NCBI GenBank assembly: GCA_035500775.1
Contig: DATJWY010000135.1
Span: 1-8,414, forward strand
Length of the DNA: 8,414 nucleotides
Direction: 5' to 3'
Source of the DNA: DATJWY01 sp035500775
Lineage (GTDB): Bacteria; Pseudomonadota; Alphaproteobacteria; Acetobacterales; Acetobacteraceae
Shown: positions 1 to 6,293 of the stretch, one piece after another
Position numbering within the stretch: the first letter of the stretch is position 1
Layout of the letters: each line of letters opens with the position of its first letter
The notes under the pieces: model-generated
Database searches by the model: none
What the model saw: only the letters and a program-made list of their open reading frames with translations
Told to the model about the DNA's origin: nothing
Translations under genes and position numbers: made by a program

Positions 1-194
1 GCGTGATCCGTCTGGCGGTGCCCGATGCGGAGCTGGAGCGGCGGCGCGCGGCGATGGAGCAGCGCGGCGCCGAGGCGTGGAAGCCCGTGGGCCGCGACCG
101 GCCGGTTTCCGCGGCGCTCCGGGCCTATGCGGCGATGACGACGAGCGCGGCGCGCGGTGCGGTGCGCGACGTGGACCAGCGCCGGCGCGGCTGA
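1..194 (+). CDS. ilvD: Dihydroxy-acid dehydratase, C-terminal end (partial)
   Basis: This is the 3' end of a gene that begins before the window; the reading frame starts at base 3 and ends at TGA 192-194. IlvD is the cytosolic Fe-S enzyme that dehydrates 2,3-dihydroxy-isovalerate and its isoleucine-pathway homologue to the 2-keto acids in branched-chain amino acid synthesis. The 63 visible residues align end to end, from memory, with the Escherichia coli IlvD tail: a DAELERRRAA segment, then AWKPVGRDRPVS, then ALRAYAAMTTSA and GAVRD just before the stop. The Fe-S cysteines and active site lie upstream and cannot be seen. The codon-3 GTG is internal and not a start. A related IlvD/Edd-family sugar-acid dehydratase is possible, but the tail fits IlvD itself very well. 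Confidence 0.9.
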   Translation, partial: VIRLAVPDAELERRRAAMEQRGAEAWKPVGRDRPVSAALRAYAAMTTSAARGAVRDVDQRRRG

Positions 195-270
195 CGCGTC
201 CGGCTCACGGATCGGCTGCTTCGCGCCCGTGTCTATCTTTCCCGACCCGACGCGTGGCTTCCCAAAGCGG

Positions 271-1419
271 TCAGCCGTGTCCGGATTTAACGGGCACGCT
301 GGTTGAATTGGGACTTTCGCCTCCGCACGCTGCCGCTTCGGGGCCGGCGGCGCGCTCCGGGTCGGAGGCGGCCTCCCCTTCCGTGATCCAGGCCTGCAGC
401 AGCGTATAGCTCACGGCCAGCACGGCCGGGCCGACGAAGATACCGACGAGGCCGAAGGCGATCAGGCCTCCAATGACCCCGGCCAGCACCAGGAGCATCG
501 GCAGGTCGGCCTCCTTGCGGATCAGGAACGGGCGCAGGACGTTGTCTACGATGATCGCGACCACCGAGAGGGCCAACAACAGAGTCGCGTGGCCGGCATC
601 CCGGTAGACGTACATCCACACCACCGCCGGGATCAGCACCACGCCCGGACCGGCCTGCGCGAGGCAGAAGACAAACATCACCGCCGTCAGCACGGTCGCC
701 AGCGGCACGCCCGCGAGCCACAGCCCGATGCCGCCCACCAGCGATTCGACCAGCGCGGTCACCATGACCCCAATCGCCACCGCGCGGATGGCCTGTCCGG
801 CCAGCACCACCATCTGCTCGCCGCGCGCACCGGCCAGGCGATACCCCAGGCGGAGGACCAGACGCGACGCCCCCTCGCCACGGGCGTGCAGGATGGCGGC
901 GACGATGACGGTGAGCAGGAACTGCACGACCAGCGCGCCGAAGCTCCCGATGAACCCCAGGAGCCACTGGGTCGTCACGCCGATATAGGGGGTGAGCCCG
1001 GGCGCCAGCCCCGATAGGCCGGTACCCTCCAGCCGGTTCCAGGAATCCGTCAGCCGCTCGCCCACCAGGGGCAGGTCCAGCATCCAGTGCGGGGCGGCGG
1101 GAATCCGGAACGTGGCGGCGGCCTGTGCCAGCTCCACGAGTTGATCGGCATGCCTCACGATCGTCGTCGTCGCCAGCCAGAACGGGACCACGAACACAAG
1201 CAGGATCACCAGGGTCACCACAGCAACGGCCAGCGCGCGGCTGCGCCAGAGAGCCTGCTCGGCCCGCAGCAGCAGCGGCCAGGTGGCGACCACGATGGTC
1301 ACCGCCCAGACGGTAGCCGGCAAGAACGGGCGGACCACCAGAAATGTGCATAGGATCAACAGGCCGAGTCCCAGCACCGAGAGCGTGGTGCGCGCCAGGT
1401 CGCGGGGCGGTTCGCTCAT
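271..1419 (-). CDS. ydiK: AI-2E family transporter, YdiK-like membrane protein
   Basis: The product is a polytopic inner-membrane protein of 382 residues in the AI-2E exporter family (PerM/TqsA/YdiK). It resembles E. coli YdiK (about 370 residues) along its whole length, including the N-terminal PRDLARTTLSVL, ATVWAVTIVVATWPLLLR at about 36-52, TPYIGVTTQW at 143-152, AGQAIRAVAIGVMVTALVES at 207-226, VDNVLRPFLIRKEADLPMLL at 291-310 and GVIGGLIAFGLVGIFVGP at 314-331. Hydrophobic segments sit near 13-52, 64-88, 150-178, 203-272, 278-293 and 306-345. The tail from 349 is polar and poorly conserved. The frame stays open to 1818, but the ATG at 1419 is where YdiK similarity starts; a GGAG lies 11 bases upstream and the extension has no protein-like character. 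The family name comes from TqsA, which exports autoinducer-2; the substrate of YdiK itself is unknown. The gene converges on ilvD with a 76-bp gap. Confidence 0.9.
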   Translation of the reverse strand: MSEPPRDLARTTLSVLGLGLLILCTFLVVRPFLPATVWAVTIVVATWPLLLRAEQALWRSRALAVAVVTLVILLVFVVPFWLATTTIVRHADQLVELAQAAATFRIPAAPHWMLDLPLVGERLTDSWNRLEGTGLSGLAPGLTPYIGVTTQWLLGFIGSFGALVVQFLLTVIVAAILHARGEGASRLVLRLGYRLAGARGEQMVVLAGQAIRAVAIGVMVTALVESLVGGIGLWLAGVPLATVLTAVMFVFCLAQAGPGVVLIPAVVWMYVYRDAGHATLLLALSVVAIIVDNVLRPFLIRKEADLPMLLVLAGVIGGLIAFGLVGIFVGPAVLAVSYTLLQAWITEGEAASDPERAAGPEAAACGGESPNSTSVPVKSGHG

Positions 1420-1468
1420 GCGGGCGCGTTCTCCGGTCAGCGACGTTGCGTATACACTCAGAGATAAC

Positions 1469-1750
1469 CTAACGCGGCTCCGGCGGGAGCAGCAGGCCCG
1501 CTGGCCATGGCGCGTTCGGGTCAGCCGGTAGCAGGAGGGGAGAGCCGTCGCCGAGGTTGCGGTCGCACATGGCGGCGTAACCGCCGAGCCTGGGGCGCAC
1601 GGTATCCTCCCAGCATAAGTAGAGGCCGAGCGCTGCGTCGGGCAGCGCCAGTGCGCCGCCCCAGTGAGAGGCGGGCACGTACGCCGCGTCGAGCGCACCG
1701 ATAACCCATAACACGAGCGCCGTAATGACGCAGATCGTCCCCGCAGACAA
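1469..1750 (-). CDS. Small hydrophobic hypothetical protein, possibly a gene remnant
   Basis: This 93-residue frame lies 49 bp upstream of the YdiK-like gene on the same strand. I do not recognise it. It has one strongly hydrophobic N-terminal stretch (about residues 5-24, ICVITALVLWVIGALDAAYV) that could be a membrane anchor, a second mildly hydrophobic patch around 33-46, and a proline-rich end. Codons are rich in G/C at the third position, which supports real coding use, past or present. Against it, the only full-length start is a TTG with no ribosome binding site, and an in-frame TGA lies two codons upstream (TGA AAA TTG). A later GTG at codon 13 would cut into the hydrophobic segment. 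It may be the 3' remainder of a longer gene whose 5' part has decayed in the neighbouring spacer, or it may be spurious. Confidence 0.4.
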   Translation of the reverse strand: MSAGTICVITALVLWVIGALDAAYVPASHWGGALALPDAALGLYLCWEDTVRPRLGGYAAMCDRNLGDGSPLLLPADPNAPWPAGLLLPPEPR

Positions 1751-1788
1751 TTTTCAAGAACGATCGTCTGCTCGCCGCCGTTTTGATA

Positions 1789-1872
1789 CTCCAAAGCGGC
1801 CGTGCCGGATTCGGCCAAGGCTTGCCGGCGAGGTCCTGTCCGACCGCGGGCCTCTGCATGTCCGCTTTGGAG
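1789..1872. repeat. 11-bp inverted repeat in the spacer
   Basis: ctccaaagcgg at 1789-1799 is the exact reverse complement of ccgctttggag at 1862-1872, with 62 bases between. No transposase or target-site duplication accompanies it. It could be a regulatory stem, a remnant of a small mobile element, or chance. Confidence 0.45.
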
Positions 1873-1975
1873 GGTGAAGCCGCCTGCTCTGCGTCGCGGA
1901 TGTACGGCGGCTGTCCGCCCAACCCGGCTGTTCCGTTGACGGTCAGGGATAGGCTCTCAGGCTAACTCAACCCAA

Positions 1976-1994
1976 GGTGGTTGTACCAACCGCC
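1976..1994. repeat. Short hairpin, 8-bp stem with 3-base loop
   Basis: ggtggttg (1976-1983), loop tac, caaccgcc (1987-1994); seven Watson-Crick pairs and one G-T pair. There is no T-run on either strand, so a factor-independent terminator is not supported. It may belong to the same family of intergenic hairpins as the two that follow. Confidence 0.45.
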
Positions 1995-2022
1995 TCCTAA
2001 AGGAATCAAATGGTTGGGGGTC

Positions 2023-2069
2023 TGGGGCCTCAAGGCCCCAGTGGGGGTCCAGGGGGCAAAGCCCCCTGG
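2023..2069. repeat. REP-like pair of GC-rich hairpins
   Basis: Two adjacent near-perfect hairpins are visible. The first is tggggcct (2023-2030), two bases, aggcccca (2033-2040). The second is ccagggggc (2049-2057), loop aaa, gccccctgg (2061-2069), a 9-bp perfect stem. They are joined by gtgggggt. Tandem stems of this sort, a run of G closing on a run of C over a tiny loop, resemble short interspersed intergenic repeats that I recall from Acetobacteraceae genomes; that recollection was not checked by search. No T-run follows on either strand. Transcript-end stabilisation or mobile REP behaviour is possible. Confidence 0.6.
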
Positions 2070-2162
2070 TCTTGACCGCTCAAGATTTAATAGCGGCTGG
2101 CATGACAGCTCATCCGCATCCGCTCTTCCGCGCCAGCCGGCCCTGTCGGCGCGGGCGATATT

Positions 2163-3347
2163 TCAGCGCAGGCGCGGGGCCAGATGCGAGCCGTTATCCG
2201 GCAGCAGGGTCACATTCTGCCCATCCGGCAACAAGATTGGCGTCGCCGGGTAGCTGAACACATCGAAGGTTGTATCGAAGGCGTTGGGATCGGACCAGGA
2301 TTCCTGTGGCCGGGGCACGGTCGTAAAATGCCCGTTGATGACCTTGGGGCTGATTTCAAACGTCATGAAGCCATGCCGGGAATCGATGGCCGAGATCAGC
2401 TTCGCGCCGGTTTCCGGATCGGCATAGCCGGGCTGGGACGCGAGATAGTGCAGGTTCCAGTAGCCAGCATTGCCGATGACGAAGAACGGAAGGGTGATAT
2501 CCGCCGTCCGTAATTCGATCCGCTGATAATTATGCACATGGGCCGCAAGGACCATGTTCGGCACCCGGCGCGAGGCATTGATCGCGTCCTGCAGTTCCTG
2601 CGCCATGTTCGGGCTGCCGCTGTGATGATCGTCGAATGAATAGACGGGATGGTGCAGGGCGACGATCAGCGCCTTCTCCGGGTCGGCGGCGCGCATCTCG
2701 GACTGGAACCATTCGCGCTGCTCATCCGAGAGGCGGCCATGTTCCGGAACGTTCGTGTATAGCCCGATGAAGGTTGCAAACGGGGTAAGCAGCGTCCAGT
2801 AGAACCAGGGTTGGTTCATCGCCGGCCGGCCACTGTCCCGCGATTCAAGCGTGAATGTCCGGGGCGCGGCGGCGACGAAATTCTCGTAGAATCCGAGCAG
2901 CGAGACGGATTTGCGGGTTAACAGCTCGCCGTCGTGATTGCCGGGAATGGCCACGATCGGCAGCTTGTAGTGCTCATAAGGCTCGTAGAATTGCGGCCAG
3001 TATTCCGTGACCTCGCCGGTGTAATAGACCACGTCGCCGAGATGGTAGCAGAAGGCCGGATTCATCCGGTCGCTCTGCAGCCCCTGTTCCATGCCGCGCG
3101 CGGCCAGCATCTGGGATTCCGGCCGTTTCACGCCACCCGTGTCGCCGACGCAATGAAAGGCCAGTCGTCCCGCCGCAGTTATCGCGTCGGTCTGTTCCTG
3201 GCCGATCACCTCGGCGAGTTCCATGCGAAAGGGCTTGTCCCGGCGCGGCTTGAAGTCGGCGGGGATCGGCTCGAACTCGACGATACGCGGTGGCGCCTTC
3301 CGCGCCAGGGACGCGCCGGGCTGGCGTGGGCGATGGATCGGTTTCAC
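2163..3347 (-). CDS. Calcineurin-like metallophosphoesterase
   Basis: The protein has 394 residues and the ordered metal-binding blocks of the calcineurin-like/purple acid phosphatase superfamily: CVGDTGG (D69), YHLGDVVYY (D105), IPGNHD (N137, H138), ALHHP (H232, H233) and AHVHNYQR (H270, H272). Such enzymes hydrolyse phosphomonoesters or diesters at a two-metal centre; the substrate here cannot be read from sequence. The last block has Ala where many family members have Gly (GHxH). There is no signal peptide or membrane segment; the first 40 residues are basic and low-complexity, so a cytosolic location is likely. The GTG start at 3347 is chosen because a perfect AGGAGGT lies 5 bases upstream; an ATG at 3383 would add 12 residues but has no binding site. 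Base composition is visibly less GC-rich than in the neighbours, which hints at separate acquisition. No operon partner is seen. Confidence 0.88.
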   Translation of the reverse strand: MKPIHRPRQPGASLARKAPPRIVEFEPIPADFKPRRDKPFRMELAEVIGQEQTDAITAAGRLAFHCVGDTGGVKRPESQMLAARGMEQGLQSDRMNPAFCYHLGDVVYYTGEVTEYWPQFYEPYEHYKLPIVAIPGNHDGELLTRKSVSLLGFYENFVAAAPRTFTLESRDSGRPAMNQPWFYWTLLTPFATFIGLYTNVPEHGRLSDEQREWFQSEMRAADPEKALIVALHHPVYSFDDHHSGSPNMAQELQDAINASRRVPNMVLAAHVHNYQRIELRTADITLPFFVIGNAGYWNLHYLASQPGYADPETGAKLISAIDSRHGFMTFEISPKVINGHFTTVPRPQESWSDPNAFDTTFDVFSYPATPILLPDGQNVTLLPDNGSHLAPRLR

Positions 3348-3565
3348 GGACGACCTCCTGCGATGTGTGGGCGTTCCCGTCATGGCGGGCGCGGCATCAG
3401 GCCATGCATGCTCCTGGTGTTGCATTCGCAATCGGGTGATGGTTGGAGCCACGACTCGCTTGGGGAATGAGCCGCGGCGTATCGGTGGGCGTGACCGCCC
3501 CTGGCCTTTTCCCGCCGCAGTAGCTATGGCCCACCGCATCGGAACGCGGCAGGGCGGGGGGCCTC
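3348..3565. promoter_or_regulatory. Divergent intergenic region (presumed promoters)
   Basis: This 218-bp spacer separates the divergently read metallophosphoesterase (-) and oxidoreductase (+), so both promoters should lie here. I cannot pick out confident -35/-10 pairs. A small gggcg/cgccc stem occurs near 3487-3500. No operator or riboswitch is recognised. Confidence 0.5.
3353..3359 (-). promoter_or_regulatory. Strong Shine-Dalgarno site fixing the GTG start
   Basis: Read on the minus strand, AGGAGGT is followed by five bases and then GTG at 3347. It is the best ribosome binding site in the window and decides the metallophosphoesterase start against the upstream ATG at 3383. Confidence 0.85.
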
Positions 3566-4573
3566 ATGACGGGAACGCGGTTGCGCATCGGGGTCATCGG
3601 AGCCGGGCATTTCGGCCGGTTCCACGCGCTCAAGGTGGCGGCCTCGCCGCGCGCGGTGCTCACTGGCCTCTCTGACCCGGATACCGCCCGGGCCGAGGCG
3701 GTCGGGCGCGAGGCGGGCGGGGCGCCGGCACGGGCGCTCCACGATCTGATCGCGGCCTCGGACGCCGTCATCATCGCCGCCCCGGCGGAGGCGCATTTCG
3801 CCCTGGCCGAGACGGCGCTCGACGCCGGCCGGCATGTGCTGGTGGAGAAGCCGATCGCCGCGACGCTCGATCAGGCGGACGCGCTCGCCCGGCTCGCCGC
3901 CGAGCGGGGGCGGGTGCTGCAGGTCGGGCATTTGCTGCGCTATTCGGCCGAGCACGAGGCGATCTCCGCCCGCATCACCCGCCCGCTCTATATCGAGGCG
4001 ACGCGCATCGCCCCCTACAAGCCGCGCGGCACGGATGTCTCGGTCATCCTCGACCTGATGATCCATGACCTCGACCTCGTGCTCTCCCTGGTGGACAGCG
4101 AGATCGAGAGCGTGGATGCCCTCGGCGCCGCCGTCTCCAGCGCGCATGAGGACATCGCCAATGCGCGGGTGCGCTTCGTCAATGGCTGCGTCGCCACCAT
4201 CACCGCGAGCCGGATCTCGCTCAAGACCGAGCGGCGGATGCGGCTCTTCTCGGAGGAAGGCTATCTCTCGGCGGATTTCGTCGCCCGCAAGCTGTCGATG
4301 ATCGGCCGCGAGCGCGGCCTGCCTCTGCCGGGCACGGGCGGGTTCCGGCGCGAGGAGGTGAGCTGGCGCGAGCAGGATACGCTGGCCGCCGAGCATGAGG
4401 CGTTCATCGCCTCCTGCCTGGATGGCGCGCCGGTGAAGGTGGATGCGCTGGCCGGCAAGCGGGCGCTCGCCGCGGCGCTGGCCGTCAGCGAGAGCATGCG
4501 CGCCTCCTACCAGCGGGCGGCGCTCTCAGGCCTGATCCAGAACAGCCAGGATCTCGCGCGCGGCGGCATCTGA
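3566..4573 (+). CDS. Gfo/Idh/MocA oxidoreductase, candidate GnnA (UDP-GlcNAc 3-dehydrogenase)
   Basis: The product is 335 residues long, typical for the family. A Rossmann nucleotide-binding loop stands at the very start (GVIGAGHFGRFH, 9-20), the family EKP motif is at 94-96 (VLVEKPIA), and the C-terminal substrate domain carries RIAPYKPRGTDVSV (147-160) and DLMIHDLDLVL (163-173) with the likely catalytic H167/D168. Proteins of this type next to lipid A genes include GnnA, which oxidises the 3-hydroxyl of UDP-GlcNAc so that the aminotransferase GnnB can add an amino group, giving lipid A with amide-linked acyl chains. Proximity to lpxB supports that role, but it is read on the opposite strand and no GnnB, LpxA or LpxI gene lies in the window. 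A sugar or inositol dehydrogenase is the alternative. The ATG start has only a G-rich upstream stretch. The final 48 bases overlap the lpxB 3' end. Confidence 0.88.
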   Translation: MTGTRLRIGVIGAGHFGRFHALKVAASPRAVLTGLSDPDTARAEAVGREAGGAPARALHDLIAASDAVIIAAPAEAHFALAETALDAGRHVLVEKPIAATLDQADALARLAAERGRVLQVGHLLRYSAEHEAISARITRPLYIEATRIAPYKPRGTDVSVILDLMIHDLDLVLSLVDSEIESVDALGAAVSSAHEDIANARVRFVNGCVATITASRISLKTERRMRLFSEEGYLSADFVARKLSMIGRERGLPLPGTGGFRREEVSWREQDTLAAEHEAFIASCLDGAPVKVDALAGKRALAAALAVSESMRASYQRAALSGLIQNSQDLARGGI

Positions 4574-5674
4574 GGGCAGGCCGGCGGGCGGGTGCAGCGT
4601 GGCGAGCGCCGGGGCATAGGCGGCGCGCTGCGCGGCGGCCTCCGCCTTGTTGGTGAGGAGGCGGAGCACCGTCTCGCGCAGCCGCTCCGGCCGGCAATCC
4701 TGTTGCAGCAACTCCGGCACCACCTGGCGCCCGGCGAGCAAATTGATCATGGCGACATGTTTCACCCGGATCAGCCGCCTTGCGATGGCGGCGGTGATCG
4801 GGTTGACCCGGTAGGTCACGGCCATCGGCACGCCGGCCAGCGCCAGTTCCAGCGTCGAGGTGCCGGATTTGGTCAGTGCCGCCCCGGCGGCGGCATAGGC
4901 GTCGTGCTTGTCCGCCATGTCGGTGACGATCACCGGCCGCACCGCCCAGGCGCTGGCGGCGCGTTCCACCGTTTCCGCCACCACCGGAGAAACCGGCACC
5001 ACCGGCACGAGGCCGGGCAGGTCGCGCGCCAATAGCTCCAAGGTGCGGCCGAACACGGGCAGCAGGCGCGGCACCTCGCTGCGGCGGCTGCCGGGCATCA
5101 GCACCAGGACCGGCGCCTCCGGGGCGAGGCCATGCCGGGCGCGGAACCGGGCGGCGTTCCCGGTATCGGCGCCGGATTGCAGCACCGGATGGCCGACGAA
5201 GCTGGCCGGCAATCCGTGGCGGGCGAAGAAATCCACCTCGAAGGGCAACAGGCAGAGCAGTTTTTCCCACAGGCCCGGGAATTCGCGCACCCGGTGCTCC
5301 CGCCAGGCCCAGACTTGCGGCGCGACATAATGCACGCGCGGGATGCCGAGCGGCTGGATCGTCTTCAGCAGCCGGAGCGCGAAGCCGGGGCTGTCAATCG
5401 TCACCACCACATCCGGCCGGCGGGCCGCGATGTCGGCGGCGGCCTCGTTGAGGCGGCGGCGCAGGCTGCGCAGGCGCGGCAACACTTCCAGCAGGCCCAT
5501 GACCGCCAGCTCCCGCATGGGAAACAGGCTTTCCAACCCCTCCGCCTGCATGCGCGGGCCGCCAATGCCGGCGAAACGGAGATCCGGGCGCTGGGCGCGG
5601 AGCGAGGCGATCAGGCGGGCGCCGAGCACATCGCCGCTGGCCTCGCCGGCGAGGAGCCAGATCAGGCGGCTCAT
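4526..5674 (-). CDS. lpxB: Lipid-A-disaccharide synthase
   Basis: LpxB is the GT19 glycosyltransferase that joins UDP-diacylglucosamine and lipid X into the beta-1,6-linked lipid A disaccharide at the cytoplasmic face of the inner membrane. The 382 residues match the usual family length and show its signatures in order: LLAGEASGDVLGARL (7-21), FAGIGGPRM (34-42), AVMGLLEVLP (57-66), TIDSPGFALRLLK (92-104), HYVAPQVWAWRE (115-126), LLPFEVDFF (142-150), FVGHPV (159-164), LMPGSRRSEV (192-201), TKSGTSTLELALAGVPM (268-284) and NLLAGRQVVPELLQ (311-324). D94 corresponds to the essential aspartate of the family. The start ATG (5672-5674) fits the conserved N-terminus. The usual upstream lipid A genes (lpxD, fabZ, lpxA, lpxI) are absent; the upstream neighbour is hisI, across a repeat-rich spacer. 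The 3' end overlaps the convergent oxidoreductase gene by 48 bp. Confidence 0.97.
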   Translation of the reverse strand: MSRLIWLLAGEASGDVLGARLIASLRAQRPDLRFAGIGGPRMQAEGLESLFPMRELAVMGLLEVLPRLRSLRRRLNEAAADIAARRPDVVVTIDSPGFALRLLKTIQPLGIPRVHYVAPQVWAWREHRVREFPGLWEKLLCLLPFEVDFFARHGLPASFVGHPVLQSGADTGNAARFRARHGLAPEAPVLVLMPGSRRSEVPRLLPVFGRTLELLARDLPGLVPVVPVSPVVAETVERAASAWAVRPVIVTDMADKHDAYAAAGAALTKSGTSTLELALAGVPMAVTYRVNPITAAIARRLIRVKHVAMINLLAGRQVVPELLQQDCRPERLRETVLRLLTNKAEAAAQRAAYAPALATLHPPAGLPSDAAAREILAVLDQA

Positions 5675-5682
5675 GGAAAGGT

Positions 5683-5813
5683 AAGGCCAGGGGCGCTGCC
5701 CCTGAACCCCGCCAAAGGCGTAGCCTTTGGAATCCTATTGTATCTGGTGTTTCTGAGCGGCATCAGGCGGCTGACCCCAGCAAAGGGATGGGTTTCCAAA
5801 GGCCCCTGGCCTT
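5683..5813. repeat. Nested inverted repeats and REP-like hairpins between lpxB and hisI
   Basis: Two perfect 3-base-loop hairpins stand next to each other: caggggc (5688-5694)/gcccctg (5698-5704) and ccaaaggc (5712-5719)/gcctttgg (5723-5730). Further on, both sequences recur in inverted orientation: aaggccaggggc (5683-5694) pairs perfectly with gcccctggcctt (5802-5813), and gcctttggaatcc (5723-5735) pairs with ggtttccaaaggc (5791-5803) with one mismatch. The block therefore looks like a REP-like unit followed by a partial copy in reverse. It fills most of the 145-bp spacer, and any lpxB promoter would have to lie in or next to it. Confidence 0.65.
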
Positions 5814-5819
5814 GCGGCA

Positions 5820-6215
5820 TCAGCCGCCGTAAAGCCGCTCGGGCGCCACCTCGGGCGCGGCGATCTCAACCAGGGCCCCATCACGTACCGCCCGGTAGAA
5901 GCAAGAGCGGCGGCCAGTATGGCAGGCCACCCCCGCCTGATCGACCAGCAGCAGCAGCGTGTCCCCGTCGCAATCGAGGCGCAGCTCGACAAGGCGCTGC
6001 ACCTGGTTCGAGGTCTCGCCCTTGCGCCAGAGCCGGTTGCGGCTGCGGCTCCAGTAGCAGACGCGGCCGGTGGCGAGCGTTTCCAGCACCGCGTCGCGGT
6101 TCATCCAGGCCATCATCAGCACCTCGCCCGTGTCATGCTGCTGGGCGATGGCGGGCACGAGGCCGGCGGCGTCGAAGCGGATGGCGGTGAGGAGGGCGTC
6201 TGGGGCTGGCTGCAT
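5820..6215 (-). CDS. hisI: Phosphoribosyl-AMP cyclohydrolase
   Basis: HisI opens the purine ring of phosphoribosyl-AMP in the third step of histidine synthesis, as a cytosolic zinc- and magnesium-dependent dimer. The 131 residues form a monofunctional enzyme without the HisE pyrophosphohydrolase domain. Visible signatures are GEVLMMAWMN (30-39), GRVCYWSRSRNRLWRKGETS (50-69), DCDGD (81-85; the Mg-binding aspartates with zinc ligand C82), VACHTGRRSCFYR (96-108, zinc ligands C98 and C105). The ATG at 6213-6215 has no obvious ribosome binding site, yet the N-terminal length is normal. No other his gene is in the window, so hisI is detached from hisHAF here. It lies 61 bp downstream of the glycosyltransferase gene on the same strand and could be co-transcribed with it. 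Confidence 0.97.
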   Translation of the reverse strand: MQPAPDALLTAIRFDAAGLVPAIAQQHDTGEVLMMAWMNRDAVLETLATGRVCYWSRSRNRLWRKGETSNQVQRLVELRLDCDGDTLLLLVDQAGVACHTGRRSCFYRAVRDGALVEIAAPEVAPERLYGG

Positions 6216-6254
6216 GTGGCGGGTTTAGCAGCGTTCAGGGCGTGGGGGGAACCG

Positions 6255-6293
6255 GGGCGCTGCCGCTCGGCGCTCCTCAGCTGATCAGCGCCC
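6255..6293. repeat. 8-bp inverted repeat across the glycosyltransferase stop codon
   Basis: gggcgctg (6255-6262) and cagcgccc (6286-6293) are exact reverse complements with 23 bases between, and the stop codon at 6277-6279 lies in the loop. No T-run follows on the minus strand, so a terminator call is not supported; in such GC-rich DNA it may be chance. Confidence 0.3.

Larger units (their letters stand above)
1751..2162. other. 412-bp spacer without a convincing gene
   Basis: No frame here on either strand gives a protein-like sequence, and I see no tRNA or other recognisable RNA gene. The stretch holds an 11-bp inverted repeat (1789-1799 and 1862-1872), a perfect short hairpin at 1976-1994, two very tight GC-rich hairpins at 2023-2069 and a small AT-flanked stem at 2071-2084. 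Another 6-bp stem (cgcgcc 2129-2134, ggcgcg 2148-2153) sits just past the metallophosphoesterase stop codon but has no T-run, so it is not a standard intrinsic terminator. The left half could be decayed coding sequence belonging to the small ORF at 1469-1750. Confidence 0.6.

Noticed and set aside
287..1351. 354-residue minus-strand frame inside the YdiK-like gene
   Set aside because: Its Arg/Gly/Ala-rich composition is typical of a shifted frame; the neighbouring frame shows clear membrane-protein similarity.
1420..1818. 133-residue N-terminal extension of the YdiK-like protein
   Set aside because: The extension is rich in Arg, Ser and Cys with no family similarity, and it overlaps a better coding frame at 1469-1750. 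YdiK similarity begins at the ATG at 1419.
2023..2069. Start of a CRISPR array or a tRNA-like structure
   Set aside because: There are no regularly spaced direct repeats and no cloverleaf; the two hairpins are simple palindromes of different sequence.
2071..2096. Small stem cttga/tcaag followed by atttaat as an intrinsic terminator
   Set aside because: The stem has only five pairs and the following bases lack a real T-run; no plus-strand gene ends here.
3524..4396. 290-residue open frame on the minus strand opposite the oxidoreductase
   Set aside because: It mirrors a strongly supported Gfo/Idh/MocA gene; the product is His-, Arg- and Asp-rich with no domain features, as expected for an antisense frame in GC-rich DNA.
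5757..5823. 10-bp direct repeat gcggcatcag (5757-5766 and 5814-5823) as a target-site duplication around the repeat block
   Set aside because: The copies do not flank the repeat element: one is inside it and the other overlaps the hisI stop. It is best explained by chance.
5132..6190. 352-residue plus-strand open frame spanning lpxB, the repeat spacer and hisI
   Set aside because: It runs through two well-supported genes on the other strand and a repeat block, and its product is low-complexity.
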